Assembly: GCA_034508935.3 (NCBI GenBank)
Contig: CM067444.1
Coordinates: 81,941,243 to 82,005,242, forward strand
Source: Berghia stephanieae
Lineage: Eukaryota; Mollusca; Gastropoda; Nudibranchia; Aeolidiidae
DNA length: 64,000 bases
Direction: 5' to 3'
The notes under the pieces were generated by a model that did not search any database, was not told where the DNA came from, and worked only from the letters and a program-made list of their open reading frames with translations. This document shows positions 48,094 to 60,400 of the stretch, one piece after another; within the stretch, counting starts at the first letter, position 1, and each line of letters starts with the position of its first letter. Both the position numbers and the translations under genes were made by a program.

Positions 48094-48490
48094 ATGCACT
48101 CAATTATTTTACCTAAGATTTGTGTGTTCTTTGTAACTTGTTCACAATGCCTGGCTAAGGATAAGCGATAGCCACTGTCAATCTGTGCACCTATGTGAAC
48201 AGTACCAACGGTTTTCAATCTAGTGGTGATATTTAAATGTAAGTTAGACTTCTGATGGTTCAATGCTCTCTGTGGTAAATTTTTCAAACAGGTAAATCCA
48301 TTTCTTGTCCAACACAATTTTGTATTGCTGTTATCGCCAAACAAAATACAATTAAAACAAAATAAACTCTTCTTTTCTATTCTCACCGTAAGCCAAGGAA
48401 AACGACTGTACCAATCTTTATCAAATTAAATGACCGATTCTGTTTCCCGTCTTTAATAGTGAGTACAAAATCGTTTGGTTGAAGGGGACC
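48090..48490 (-). pseudogene. hAT-type transposase fragment (TTF zinc-finger N-terminus)
   Basis: On the minus strand from 48386 the frame reads EKKSLFCFNCILFGDN, LKNLPQRALNHQKSNLHLN and then SGYRLSLARHCEQVTKN and IIECIK. This is the pattern of the TTF-type finger at the start of hAT transposases and ZMYM-type domesticated proteins. Upstream, GPLQPNDFVLTIKDGKQN belongs to the same domain but in another frame, giving one frameshift near 48415. It is truncated by the adjacent (GA)n array and has no catalytic core, so it is a dead DNA-transposon remnant. Confidence 0.72.
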
Positions 48491-49099
48491 ACAGACTACT
48501 AGGAGTCTTGTATTCTCTATGATGGGGACCGAGACTTTTAATCAAAAGTTTATTTTCCCTATTCAAAGAACTGGTATTGATAGTCAACAGGTAATAGACG
48601 TGATTCATCACACTTAATAATAGCAATTAATTAAAATTTAAAAAACAGACACTGCACACATCAGACTAACACTCGAATTATCAGTAAACATACATACAGT
48701 CTCACACTCAAGTTAAAAGGGACAAGTGGAATTCAATATCACATGCCTGACACGCCTCGAAGAGGGATGGGTAACAGGTACAACACGATTGCCATTAATG
48801 GAATAATTAGGTCATTGTGTGTGGCTGCGAGTAAGAAAGCCACAATGACTCAGTTCAAAGTCAAGATGCCTCTTCATGCCCACAGTCATAGCACACGGCA
48901 AACGTGAAATGCATCGCCTGGTTGTACCGTGGGAATATGGCTGGAAGCCTTCTCAACCTTTAAAGCCACACGCTGTACTGATTGGTCAGGGGCACGAGTA
49001 TGACTCGAGCTGTAGTTAATTCTAAGCGGTGTGATTGGCTCAAGTTTTGAGGCTCTGTAAGGGTTTTTCAACACCAGGTCAACAATGAATTTCATTGTT
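48491..49099. other. Spacer with two inverted CCAAT boxes
   Basis: No gene recognised. Two ATTGG motifs (near 48981 and 49032) lie about 50 bp apart in a less AT-rich patch, which could be a weak promoter on the minus strand. A 69-codon minus frame at 48886-49095 has no recognised similarity. Confidence 0.25.
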
Positions 49100-49342
49100 T
49101 GTGAAACAGAAAAGTAAAAGTGTGACTTTTTATTGTTAAATTATTACAAATTATCAAGACAATGACGACCTGTGGCTTAGCCTTAATAGCCTTTAAGGCC
49201 CTACGCCACTGACTACTACTACTACTACTACTACTATTACTTACCACTCCAAAAACTACTGCTAATACTACCACTTTTACTACTAATACTACCACTAAAA
49301 TCATTACTACTACTACCACTACTAATACTACCACCATTACTG

Positions 49343-49411
<69 letters not shown>

Positions 49412-49977
49412 TACTACTACTACTACTACTACTACTACACGACGACGACGACGACGACACCAGGAATGGTAGTTTTTTTTTTACTGCAAATTATGAATCA
49501 AAAGCCGACCAGAGGCGGTTGGAAGAGTTGAAACATCTGACTGTTGCGAAACTTCATTCAGAAATGTACTAAGATTTTTATCATAAAGCGCGAAGTTTAT
49601 GAAAATGGTTTGTGATATTCCTTTTTTATCATTACAAAAAAAAAAAAAAAAAATACAAGTGAACAGAGTGTAGACATTCATTTTGTTTAGAGATTCGTTG
49701 AATCGATCTAATCTAGGACTGGGAGTAGGAGGCGACTAGTACTAGTGAGTTTACGAAACTTTCTGTGACGAATCATCCAATAATCTAGATATTATTAACA
49801 GGAGATTACATGAAACGAAAAGCTCTCAAATTAATCCTTGCCATTATTCACACAGCAAAATAAATAAACAATGAAGAGTAAATAAGTTCACACGTTTGCG
49901 TTTATTAATCAGATGTGTCAACAAGCACGAGCTCCCTCTCATATTCGGCAAACATTTTAAGCCCGCAACTGCCGGGA
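49100..49977. other. Spacer with trinucleotide array
   Basis: Holds the (TAC)n array at 49208-49440 grading into (GAC)n, then unremarkable AT-rich DNA. No exon recognised. Confidence 0.5.
49208..49440. repeat. (TAC)n microsatellite, imperfect then perfect
   Basis: The left half carries point variants and the right half is near perfect, ending in ACG repeats to 49458. Confidence 0.93.
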
Positions 49978-50052
49978 GTCACGTGACACGTGACATCACT
50001 CCCCATTGTCAAGCGGCGTGAACTAGCCTAATCCCATTTAGAACTTATAAAA
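49978..50052 (+). promoter_or_regulatory. Promoter-like E-box pair with TATA box
   Basis: GTCACGTGACACGTGAC starting at 49978 gives two overlapping CACGTG-type E-boxes, the first an exact GTCACGTGAC palindrome. TATAAAA follows at 50046-50052. The spacing fits a TATA promoter facing SHPRH, and an AAG/GTAAAC donor at 50303 could end a 5' UTR exon. That it serves SHPRH is inference. Confidence 0.4.
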
Positions 50053-50303
50053 CGAAGGAGTGAGAATACGAGCGGTTAAATTGTATAATCTTCAGAATGA
50101 AAGATTGAAAAAGCCATTTCATCACAAAAACAATGGAGACTATCGCAAATTTTCAGTTCTCTCACATCGTCGTACATCTCCTTTCACAATGATATTCTTT
50201 TGACTCAGACCTGCATTTTTTTTTAATGTGTGATAAATAAAACTTTTCATATAGTCTGCTAAACGAGGCTTCTCTTCATTTCATCATAGATCAACTTACA
50301 AAG

Positions 50304-52232
50304 GTAAACGTCTTCATCAAATTTTAGAAGATTGGTGCTGACCGGCTGACCAGCCTCCAAATAAGTCCGCCCTAGTCCTAGCCTAAACCCCAAAAGGCTG
50401 TCTTTGCTGACTCAGATATAATTAATTTTAGAAAGTGATAAGCATTGTATTTTAATACAAATGCTGTATGTGGAGAATGGTCAACTTCTGCTATGCTGAC
50501 TCAGATAGAATGCATTTTTAATTGCAGTAAAAACTGGCTTAACTGTATTCGTCGATTAGTAGTAGTTAGAGGGAGTTTTGAAGTTGAACAACATTTTAAA
50601 ATTTAACTCACTTGAAACCAATGTCATATGAAAGACCTGGCAACACTGATTACAAAACAGTTTGAATTTTGTTTCTATCTTGATTAGAAATGTAGTTACG
50701 GCAGTTCAAAGCCTGAAATTTCAGACTGATTTTGACCCCAAAATTATTACCATTGAAAAGTTGTGACCGAAATCGCGTGCCTTTGCCGTTAATAAAAAAT
50801 GGTTAAAACAGTCAATATGGAGTTCTTATTAGCAGATTATATACTAAAATGCTCGTCTTATCGAGGACAATTCATATAAAGAGAAAGATACAAATTTCAA
50901 AATAACGCATTATTACTACATAATATTACGCAAATGTTACATAATTAAAAAATTGGCTAGATATAAGAAACATAATTTTCTATTTCACTTTTGATTTATC
51001 CCCAATATATCTCTGAAATAATTGCAAATATTTCCCCTCTTTGATTTAATACATAGAATAAAGAAGGGTTTGAGAAAGTATGAAAAGATATAAAAATGTT
51101 GCGTATTGACATAATGAGTTTATTTTTATCTCTGGCCATTTCATTGCAATATAAAATGGCAGAATGAAAAAGTTCAAATAAATTGAAACGGATTCACACA
51201 AAGGCAGCTTGTCTATTTTGATTTGAAGGAAAGTTCTTTTTTTTTTTTTTTTTATTCTGCTAAACCACTTTGGGTTTATTGCTATTACTATAACATCATT
51301 TGGACTGACAATTTAGATAATTTTATTTCCCCCCCCCCTTCTCTCTCAATGTGTGGGGTGTCAAGATTTATAACTAATAGAACTTACCACAATTATTAAG
51401 ACCTTTAGATTGTGAATACAAACGATAACAAAATATCTAAACATATTATAGGAAAGAAACTTGATGGCAAAATGAAATTAAGTTGAAGCAATTGGTATTT
51501 TTAAATATCGATATTATTATTATCGGATTTTACAAGAAAAGAAATAATTGGATAATGTAGAGAGATTTGAGGACAAAAAGAGTTTAAGAAATGGAAATTG
51601 TTTCTTATATTGTCTTGTAGGAAGAAAAACTAAGTACAAAATCATGCGGCGAAGTTACCCGATGTGCGGCGATTGTACCCGACAACAGTGGCAGTTAAAA
51701 AAAGGACCCTTGTGAATAAAATACAGTATGAATCTACGTTAACACTTCATGAAAATATAATTAATTGGCCAGGTAAACCAATTGTCAGTGTTTGGATTGC
51801 CCGATTGGCAAACTAGCTGCTCACGGCAGGCCAGAAGTGAGAAATTGAAAAAATGGCAAAATTACTCAATTTTACCCTAGTCTTTGTCCCCTCACTGAAC
51901 ACAACACTGTATTATTTGTTCAAAATGGCTTGAAGTTGAACATTTTGTGTGACTTAGAATTGAGATTTTGAACGTTTCAACTTTTCCTTCAAGTCTTAAA
52001 CTTGACAAGATCATGTTTTGTTTTGTTTTTGTTACCCCAATCCAATCCATGAAAATTTCCTCGTCCCCACCTCTCTACGATTATTTGTTCACATCTTGAA
52101 ATCTATCAGCTTATCTGTCAGATTACTTTAATCAGAATAGTTCTGTCCCTGTTTATTGTATTATTTACAGTCAATAAAAAAAAAAAATTAATGTAGTTTA
52201 TTTATATTTTGCGCCCAATCCTCTATCCAATA
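50304..52232. other. Spacer upstream of SHPRH, no gene seen
   Basis: AT-rich sequence without a convincing exon, repeat family or long frame. A run of T near 51237 and C near 51330 are the only compositional marks. Confidence 0.4.
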
Positions 52233-52410
52233 AATCTACTACTGCAAATATAGAACGAACCCAAACAAAGCATTTGCAGTACTACTGCAAATAACTGAAA
52301 TAATGATATCTACTATTCGCAGTACTACTACGAATAGAGGAAATCATTATTCGCAGTACTACTGTGAATAGAGGAAATCACTATTTGCAGTACTGCTGCG
52401 AATAGAGGTG
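52233..52410. repeat. Tandem array of small palindromes
   Basis: Four or five units each contain a hairpin with arms like ATTCGCAGTA and TACTGCGAAT. Unit one has TTTGCAG paired with CTGCAAA while later ones have TTCGCAG with CTGCGAA, so arms partly co-vary. Spacers read GAGGAAATCA. Lies 640-820 bp before the SHPRH start codon. Confidence 0.7.
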
Positions 52411-53050
52411 GCTTTAGGTTAATACTACTTATAATAATAATAATAATAATGATTAATAATAAGTTGAGAGTGAGAGAGATTGAAGAAATGTCATTTTGTG
52501 TCATATAAATCACCCAAGAAATGGCTTCCAAATAGCCGACGATAAATAAATATAAATATGATACTAGATTTGATATATTATGGAAGATAACATTTTTATT
52601 TTCTTTTATTTTAGTTAATATCAAAAACTTTTAGAATTTAAAAACTTATTTCATAACTACAGTCACAGTCAAATTGATTCATCTGATGAGGTAGTAGTAG
52701 TGTATGATGACTAGAATCTGATAATCTGTTAATATTATTAGGTCTGCAAGTCAAGTGAAAAACATCTCTTCATTATTTATTTAGTTCCCTGAAATGAAAA
52801 TAAGATGGTGATAGCGTTTAGTCTTTTTATACACTTGAAATTTGAAAATTTGTTACCAGTCACTTGTTTGCACTACAAGAATATGATGTTTTTGACATAT
52901 TCAAGAAGGTTGCATCCATTGAGAACCAGTTAATTGTCAACATTTGAGTGATAAATAGATGAATTTCTTTTTTTCCAGAATGCTATTGGAACTAATTCAT
53001 TTTGTTCTTTGTTTGTTTTTGTTTCCTATTCAGCAATAATACAATACACA

Positions 53051-53635
53051 ATGGGGAAACGAAAGCAGTCAGTCCCCAAGCAAGCTGATGATGCTAAACG
53101 GCAACAACTGCAATGGAACATGACAGATTTGACCGGTGGCTCTAGCTCATTTATTGACAATGCAGACCACCCCTTGCAAAGTGAAGAAGCCAATTTAAAT
53201 GACTCAACTCATTCAGAGAGTCTAGGCACATCGTCAGTAGAAAGTGAGACAAATTCACACACTCCTGTACATGCATTACGTGTGGATGCATTTTATCAAA
53301 ATTTAGCTTCGTGTCAGTCAAGGTTGACCTTGATTAATGGAGACACAGTGAGAAATAGAAACGACATGCTCTACTTTGGAGATTTTAAAGTAAGACTAGT
53401 GTCTCATCCATCAACAACTCCATTACCTGATTGTCTTCCTGAATTTAAGGAATGTTGGCTTTACATATTAAATGTTGAAGATTCACACATGTTGTATTTT
53501 GAAATGGAAGACAATGATGAAAATGTGCTTCAAAAAAAGACAAAATCAAGACAATCAAAGTTTGGAGTTTATTGGTTTGCTTCATTAAGTGTCCCTGTCA
53601 AAGTTGTATCTGGCCTGAAAACCAAGTCTTTTAAG
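53051..53635 (+). CDS. SHPRH: SHPRH exon 1 (start codon)
   Basis: Encodes 195 codons and ends in phase 0 at a GTACGT donor after KTKSFK. Two acceptor-like sites just upstream (TTTTTTTCCAG ending 52978 and TTCCTATTCAG ending 53034) suggest a spliced 5' UTR. Confidence 0.85.
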
Positions 53636-54388
53636 GTACGTTGTTCACACAGACTCTTCAGTTCTATCTATGATTTGACACTTGTAAAAAGTAATGAACA
53701 AAAGTAGTGCAAATAACATCTTTTAAACAAGAGACTTAAAAATCCTTCTTCAGTCAACAGCAGAAATGATTGATTTAATTTTAATTTAACTGACTTTTTG
53801 ATGTCTGAAGAAGGGTTTTGAACTCAAGACTTCTATGTTAAGTACATTGTGCTCTTTTTGAAACTCTTTTTTTTTTTTGTTCTATACAGTTTACAGTTCA
53901 TAATCTCTAACAGCTTTGTGCACACCCAGTGTAAAAAAAAAGAAAATGTCAGAAATCATTGTATTTCAATTAAGTTGAAAGCTATTTCCAATTATTTCAG
54001 AGGTTTTATACTTTACATCACCCCCTCACACATAAACACACAATTCCAGATTTATAGAGTGACAAAATCACTATATGTACTATTTGAGCTATATCCAAAA
54101 ACACTGCCAAGATTTTTGATTTAATGACTCTCAGATACAAGATGAAGTTTTTATATGCCATCTAGTTCATGATGAAGTAACATTCAGACTAGAGCCACAA
54201 TTTCCCGCAAGATTTTAGTTGCTGGCAACATGAATACCAACTTCCGTAAGTAACCACCTCATGAATACTTTTGAACAAAAGGTAAAATGAGGCAAATTTT
54301 CCTCTGATCTTTTCAGAGCAAGCATTTTGATTATTGGTACCACATGAATCAGCGGATAACTTATTTTCTTGCACAAGAATGAGAGACA

Positions 54389-54435
<47 letters not shown>

Positions 54436-57400
54436 TATATATACTTTATTCATCCAAAAAAAATGGAAATTCGTTTACAGACGTGGCATGCATAAAAATG
54501 TATAAACACAAAGTTGAGAATCTATGGCGACAATACATATATACCTATATGCAAATGCACAAAAATGTAAAAATATACAACCAACAACCAATACAACACT
54601 TTATATTATATTAATTTGATAAATTGAGATAGGCCATACCTCTGGCAATCAATTTTGCAATCAAACATAACTTTTACCATAAATTTTACATCAGTCGACA
54701 ACAAATACCAGGTCTGTAATATTCAAGCACAACACCAGATAAAAAATATTCAAACAATGACACACCGGATCAGGTTGTTGGCTACCAAAGTAGTCAACAA
54801 CCAGAGCTGGAGGTCACGAGATAAGAAAGGTCAATCTTTTTTCACCTCGATTTATGTCAGATTGGCGAGGAGATCAAAATGTTGTACACAGAGTTTTCTT
54901 CATGTTTAATGGTGATATTTGATTTCTATTAAATGCGTATTATAGCCAAGAATCTTTTATGGCGTTTTTACTGAATAATTATGAATATGTTAGAATTTTT
55001 TACATTATTGTTCCGTTCTAATATAAAAATCAGATCTTGGTCTTTTTACTAAAATAATTCTGGCGGATTGAAAAGTATTCATGATCTGAGATTTATGTCA
55101 GATTGATGTTTGATAGTCCATCGAGGAGATCAAAATTTTGTGTGTTTTCTTCATGTTTACAGGTGATATTTGATTTTTATTAAATAAGTATTGTAGCCAA
55201 GACTCTTCTATGGTGTTTTTACAAAATAATTACAAATATATTTGAACTTTTTAGATTATTGTTCTGTTCAAATATAAAAATATTAGATTGGTCTATTTAC
55301 TAAAATAATTCTGGCTGTATTCACATATTCATGAATACATTTGGTCTGGGATGCAAGTTGTCAACACCTGCGATCTGCTGCTTGTATTCGAGTTATCCAG
55401 GATTCATTCACTTATTCATCACAGGTCTAATTCAGATATATATATGTGTGATTATTAAAATGAAGGACAATGTTGTTCAAATTTATTTTTATGTTTTTTG
55501 TTGTTTTAAAAAAATAAATATTCAGGTTGTGTTTAATGAATACTGTGCAGTAGCACATCAACTGAGCCTCAGCATTTATGGAAATGATGGAGTCATAATG
55601 AGTCTGTCTCATCCCAGTGAATGTATTCGCATTAAAGGAACACAACTAGCCGTTCAAAGTCTCATGGAATATTACTATGATGTTTTTTACCCTTTCAGTA
55701 AGTGTTTATATTGAACTTCTTCCAGTCCATATTTGTTGTTATTGTTTAAGATGTTTTTGTAATTGTATTCAATATTTTATTTAACCCCAAGATTAATTGC
55801 TAAAATTCAATTTTTGCTTGATCTAAAAATGAACATATGTTACATTGATGATGATAATCAATTATATACATTTTAAAGCATGATTATCATCATCGTCATC
55901 ATCATCATCATTATCTTTATTATAGTTATTATTTTATTTTAATTTTAAACCACTATTTGAATCTTTTTTAAAAATCCTCAGTCAACAATGATGGATCATA
56001 GCAGATACTTATAATAACTTATAATAAAATATTGATATCATTTATTTTTTACACTATCTTTCAATGCTTTCATTTTCATTCCTTTTCCAGATTTCGAAGG
56101 GCGTAAGGTTGTAAAAGGTCATAATTTTTCACACCTCTATGAGAGTGTCATGCTGATTCAGAAAGAAAACTTATCAAATGATCTGTTGTGGCCAGATGAA
56201 GTGGAGGGGATTCACCACAGTTGTCTGAAACCAGTTTTGCGTCCATATCAAAGGGAAAGTGTGGCTTGGATGTTGAGACATGAATGTAAAGGCCAAGAGA
56301 TTCAGTCAAACAATAAAGGTTAAATGTCAAATGCCTTCAATTTCAGTTCAATTCAATTCAAATATTTCATTAATTATTAATTGTCAGCGTGTTGATACAA
56401 ATTTATTAAGACACATATAGAAAATAGATAAGATAAATTTCCGTAGTAAAGCTTCTGTTTGATTTTGACTGACGGTTTAAAGAATATATCGTTTATATTA
56501 ATTCAATATACTTGCATATCACAGGCTTTAAGTGGATTTTAAACTTTGTTATAATAAGCATATTTTTTCCTTCATATGTCAAAATCTCAAGTTCAGATGT
56601 AAATATCAATACACAAACACACACACACACACACACAAAAGGAGGATTAGAAGTAATACCTTCCTGCTTAAGTTTTCTTTTATAGTTGTGTTTTATTATT
56701 AAGAGTTGTTTAATTTAAGATTGTTTAATTGTTGTTATAATTGTAAAATTTAAAATTTCATACCGACCTTATCCTTAGTGAGACTTAAAGTCAAACTATA
56801 AATATATATATGTAAATTATTTTTTGAGGGAGTATAGTTTTGTTCTGCTGATTTCTTATAATGCTGATCATTTAATAATTTAAGCAAAAGAAAAAAAAAT
56901 TAATTAAATAAAAGTATAGACTCAATATGCACAACTAAATTTTGAAATTTTAGATTTTTTTAATGATCGTGGAGATCTGATCTTTTGCTTATATTTTTTA
57001 AATCATGTTTATATAACAGTTTACAAGCCTTGAGATTTTACCAATTTTTCCTTTTTTTTTTTCATTTATTATAACAGCCATTCACCCGCTTTACTCTGAA
57101 GTCAAATTGAAAGATGGAAACATTTTGTATTATAACAGATGTGGTGGAAGGTAATTTTAAAAACAAAACTGATAATTTCCTTCTTTTTTTTCAGGCATCT
57201 ATTGATAATGTTAGTTAAAATTACTATTTTTCTTGTTATTAATCTTTTATAAAGAACGTTTACATGAATTATTTGTTGTTAAATTTATGGGGTATTGGAA
57301 ATGATAATGAAGAAAATAATTTTTGAAAAACCAAACAAAAAAAAACACAATCAAAACTATCAAACTATTTTTACAGATTTTGTACTTTGTATGACTTAAT

Positions 57401-60400
57401 CCTAAATATTTTTCAGAAGTTATCTATACCCACGGTGACAGGCTCTCAATGTAAAATAAAAATCACATGTCATTTTCAAACAAACAATAAACACAATTTA
57501 AAAAATTTTGGATTTAAAAAAAAAGGTTTTTTATTTATATTAACATTATTTACAGGATCATTTTGATACATTCAAGCAATTTTAATTAAATGAATAAAAC
57601 TTAATATGTATGATAATTGTTAAAAATTCCTATTCTATAAGGAAAATCTGTCTTTGCAATTTGCAATGCTAACATGGCCACGCTATTTGTGTCTCGTAGT
57701 TATAAAATGAGCATTTTTAATGAAATCTTTAAAAAAATAAAATTCTTTATTCTTCTTCTCAGTTTTATCAGAGATCGTCCAGAAATGTTGAGATCTTTAA
57801 AAGGAGGAATACTGGCAGATGAAATGGGTCTTGGTAAAACAGTGGAAGTCCTCTGTTGTATGTTACTGAACCCCCGTAAGGATGTCCAGTTACCAGATCA
57901 ACTTCCTGCTTTAGATGACGAGGAGGAAATCGAAGACAGAGATGATTCAAATATGGAGGATCTAAATGAACGTGCAAAACAAATGTCTCAACCTGAAGAT
58001 ACAGATTCCACATCAAATTCTGAAGTCAATAATAAAGGGGAGAACGTGACACAAAGTGATGTAGAAGTTCCTAATAATAAAGATTACAAATCTAAGCAAA
58101 ATGTCACAACGTTACCAGATGTGATATCCTCTTGTGAGGAAACATCTAAAAACACAGCAATTAGGGACAAAATTATCAGCAGTCAAAACCAAGAGAGTTC
58201 TGTTGTTTCTGAAAACAGGGAAAGGCTATCAATTAACTCTGAAAAAAGAATGGATATTACTGTTAATAAAAGTGAAAGTCGGGTAAACAAACATACTAAC
58301 TCCAAGGAGGAAAGTAAAATCAAGTCAGCAGGATATTCTTGTCAGAATAACTCAAAGAAGAGAAAATCAAAGGGAACAGTTGAATATGTCCCTCGATCAG
58401 AGGATGACGATCATTTCAGTATTTTTTCATCCAGACCCGTCCAAAGAAAGCAATTTTTTGAATGCAGTTGTGGTCAGTTAGACAATGAGGAGGAAACGAT
58501 ACGCAAGGGTCTTCACAAAGTCGCATGTCTTAATTGTGGAATGTCTCAGCATGCAGAGTGTATGAACTATGACCTCAAAGATCCCCACAGGGGTTGCTAC
58601 CTTTGCCCTCATTGTCATGCTGTCTCAGTAAGTAAAGTCATCATTGTCTTCTCCTTCCTTCTCCACCTTTTCCTCCCTCACTTTATTCTCTGTTTCCCTT
58701 CTCCTCCATTTATTTCTTTTTCACCACCTCTTTTTCTCCTCCTCTCCTCTCCCCTCTTCTTCTCTTCTCTTCTTCTTCTCTTCTCTCTTCTTCTTCTTCT
58801 TCTTCTTCTTCTTCTTCTTCTTCTTCTTTTTCTTCTTCTTCTTCTTCTTCTTCTTCTTCTTCTTCTTCTTCTCTTCTTCTTCTCTTCTTCTTCTTCTTCG
58901 TCTTCTTCTTCTCTTCTACTTTATTTCAATTTTCTTTAATATATTATTTCTTGTATATCAACCTGAAATAAATTTAAGGCCTCGAAAATTATATTTAAAA
59001 AGGCTTTTTGTTTTTTTGAGGATTTTTTTTTCATATGATTCTTCATTAGTGAATTTTTTGGCAGTATAAGTTCTGATTTCAGTATTTATTTCATCAATGT
59101 CTTTCTCTGGATGTCACAGAGTAAAATCAAATCAGGGCAACTCTCATCATCTCCCCTTCCTCCATTTGTCACCAATGGATTGATGAGATCCGAAAGCACA
59201 TCAAAGAATGCAGCATCAGGGTATTTGTAAGTAACGTGACAATATTTTTAACTTATGTTTTGTTACTTCAATTAAATTATTTGAAACTTTGTGACTGTGG
59301 TGTTTTTCTTTTTAACAAAATTTTGCTGCTTTGTTGTCTTATGGTATAACAGTTGGCTTCAGGTAGGTAAGTACCTGGCTCAAGTCCCGTTGTCGGTGAC
59401 ACAAATTTGAGTCCTTTAAGAAGGCTCTTTACTGGCATTCTCACGCTATACTTAAGTGAAAAATAAGTACCTGTCCAATAACAGCATTTGTTTCTGTTGA
59501 AAAATATTTGTCTCATCCGACATTTTATGTGTTGCTGTTGGGTTTGGACCCTTTGTAAAGTACCTTGAGCACATTTAGTGGATACTAAGCTATATTAAAG
59601 ACCCATTTTTTAATTGTTGTTGCTTTTTTATTTTCATATTTTATGTTGGATTATGTTTTTATTAACGTTATTCTTTGTCGCACATAATGGTGTTCTTAGA
59701 GTCTGTTTTCATATTATGTCTGGGAAAGACAGTAAACTAATCAATTTCAGCCTGCAATAAATCTGTGTAAACTTTAGATCAGTTTCTCAAAGGGAGCAGG
59801 TGATCAGTCAAGTGTTTTGTTTGAACAGTATAATAAAAGAGTATGCTTGTCTAAGTTTATGTTCTAGCTACGTATAAAGATAGAAAATTCTATTTTGTGT
59901 TAATTTTAAAAAACCAAACTATTTTTAACTATCACGTTGTTTAAGGCATATGCAGAGGAAGGATATTGGTCTGTAACTCTTGCTGCTATTTAGGTCTTTT
60001 TCAGATTTTAGTAGTGCTATCACTCTTACTTGTCACCAAAGCTTTGGTATTGTGGACGATTCAACACAGTTTATAAGAATTAATAACCACGTCTTTGTTG
60101 AGGGACTGAAATGCTTTATCATAAAAGATCTACTTCCTGTTCACTTCCTTGGGCGATCTTTTCCATTTCCCTTTTCAATTCCTTAAGTTTTCCCTTTTCT
60201 CTGCGAGTTGGTTCTCCATTTTTGATATGTTGGTTTGCTACATCGTTTGGTGTCACTGCTGCAACTCTGGTTTAATAAAGATTTGAACAAGTGTATATGA
60301 AAGGTGCCAGACGAAGCAAGAAAGAAAAATTCAAGAAAAATAAAATCCCAAAAAATCAGTCTCCCTCAACTGGGGATCGAACCTCAGACCTTCTGATTAC

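Noticed and set aside
57674-57762. Extended N-terminus of the SHPRH exon 5 frame (MATLFVSRSYKMS)
   Set aside because: It is intronic: a TTCTTCTCAG acceptor ends at 57762 and the phase matches exon 4.
58628-58939. Hydrophobic continuation of SHPRH exon 5 as a membrane segment
   Set aside because: It follows a canonical GTAAGT donor and is a translation of intronic polypyrimidine repeats.
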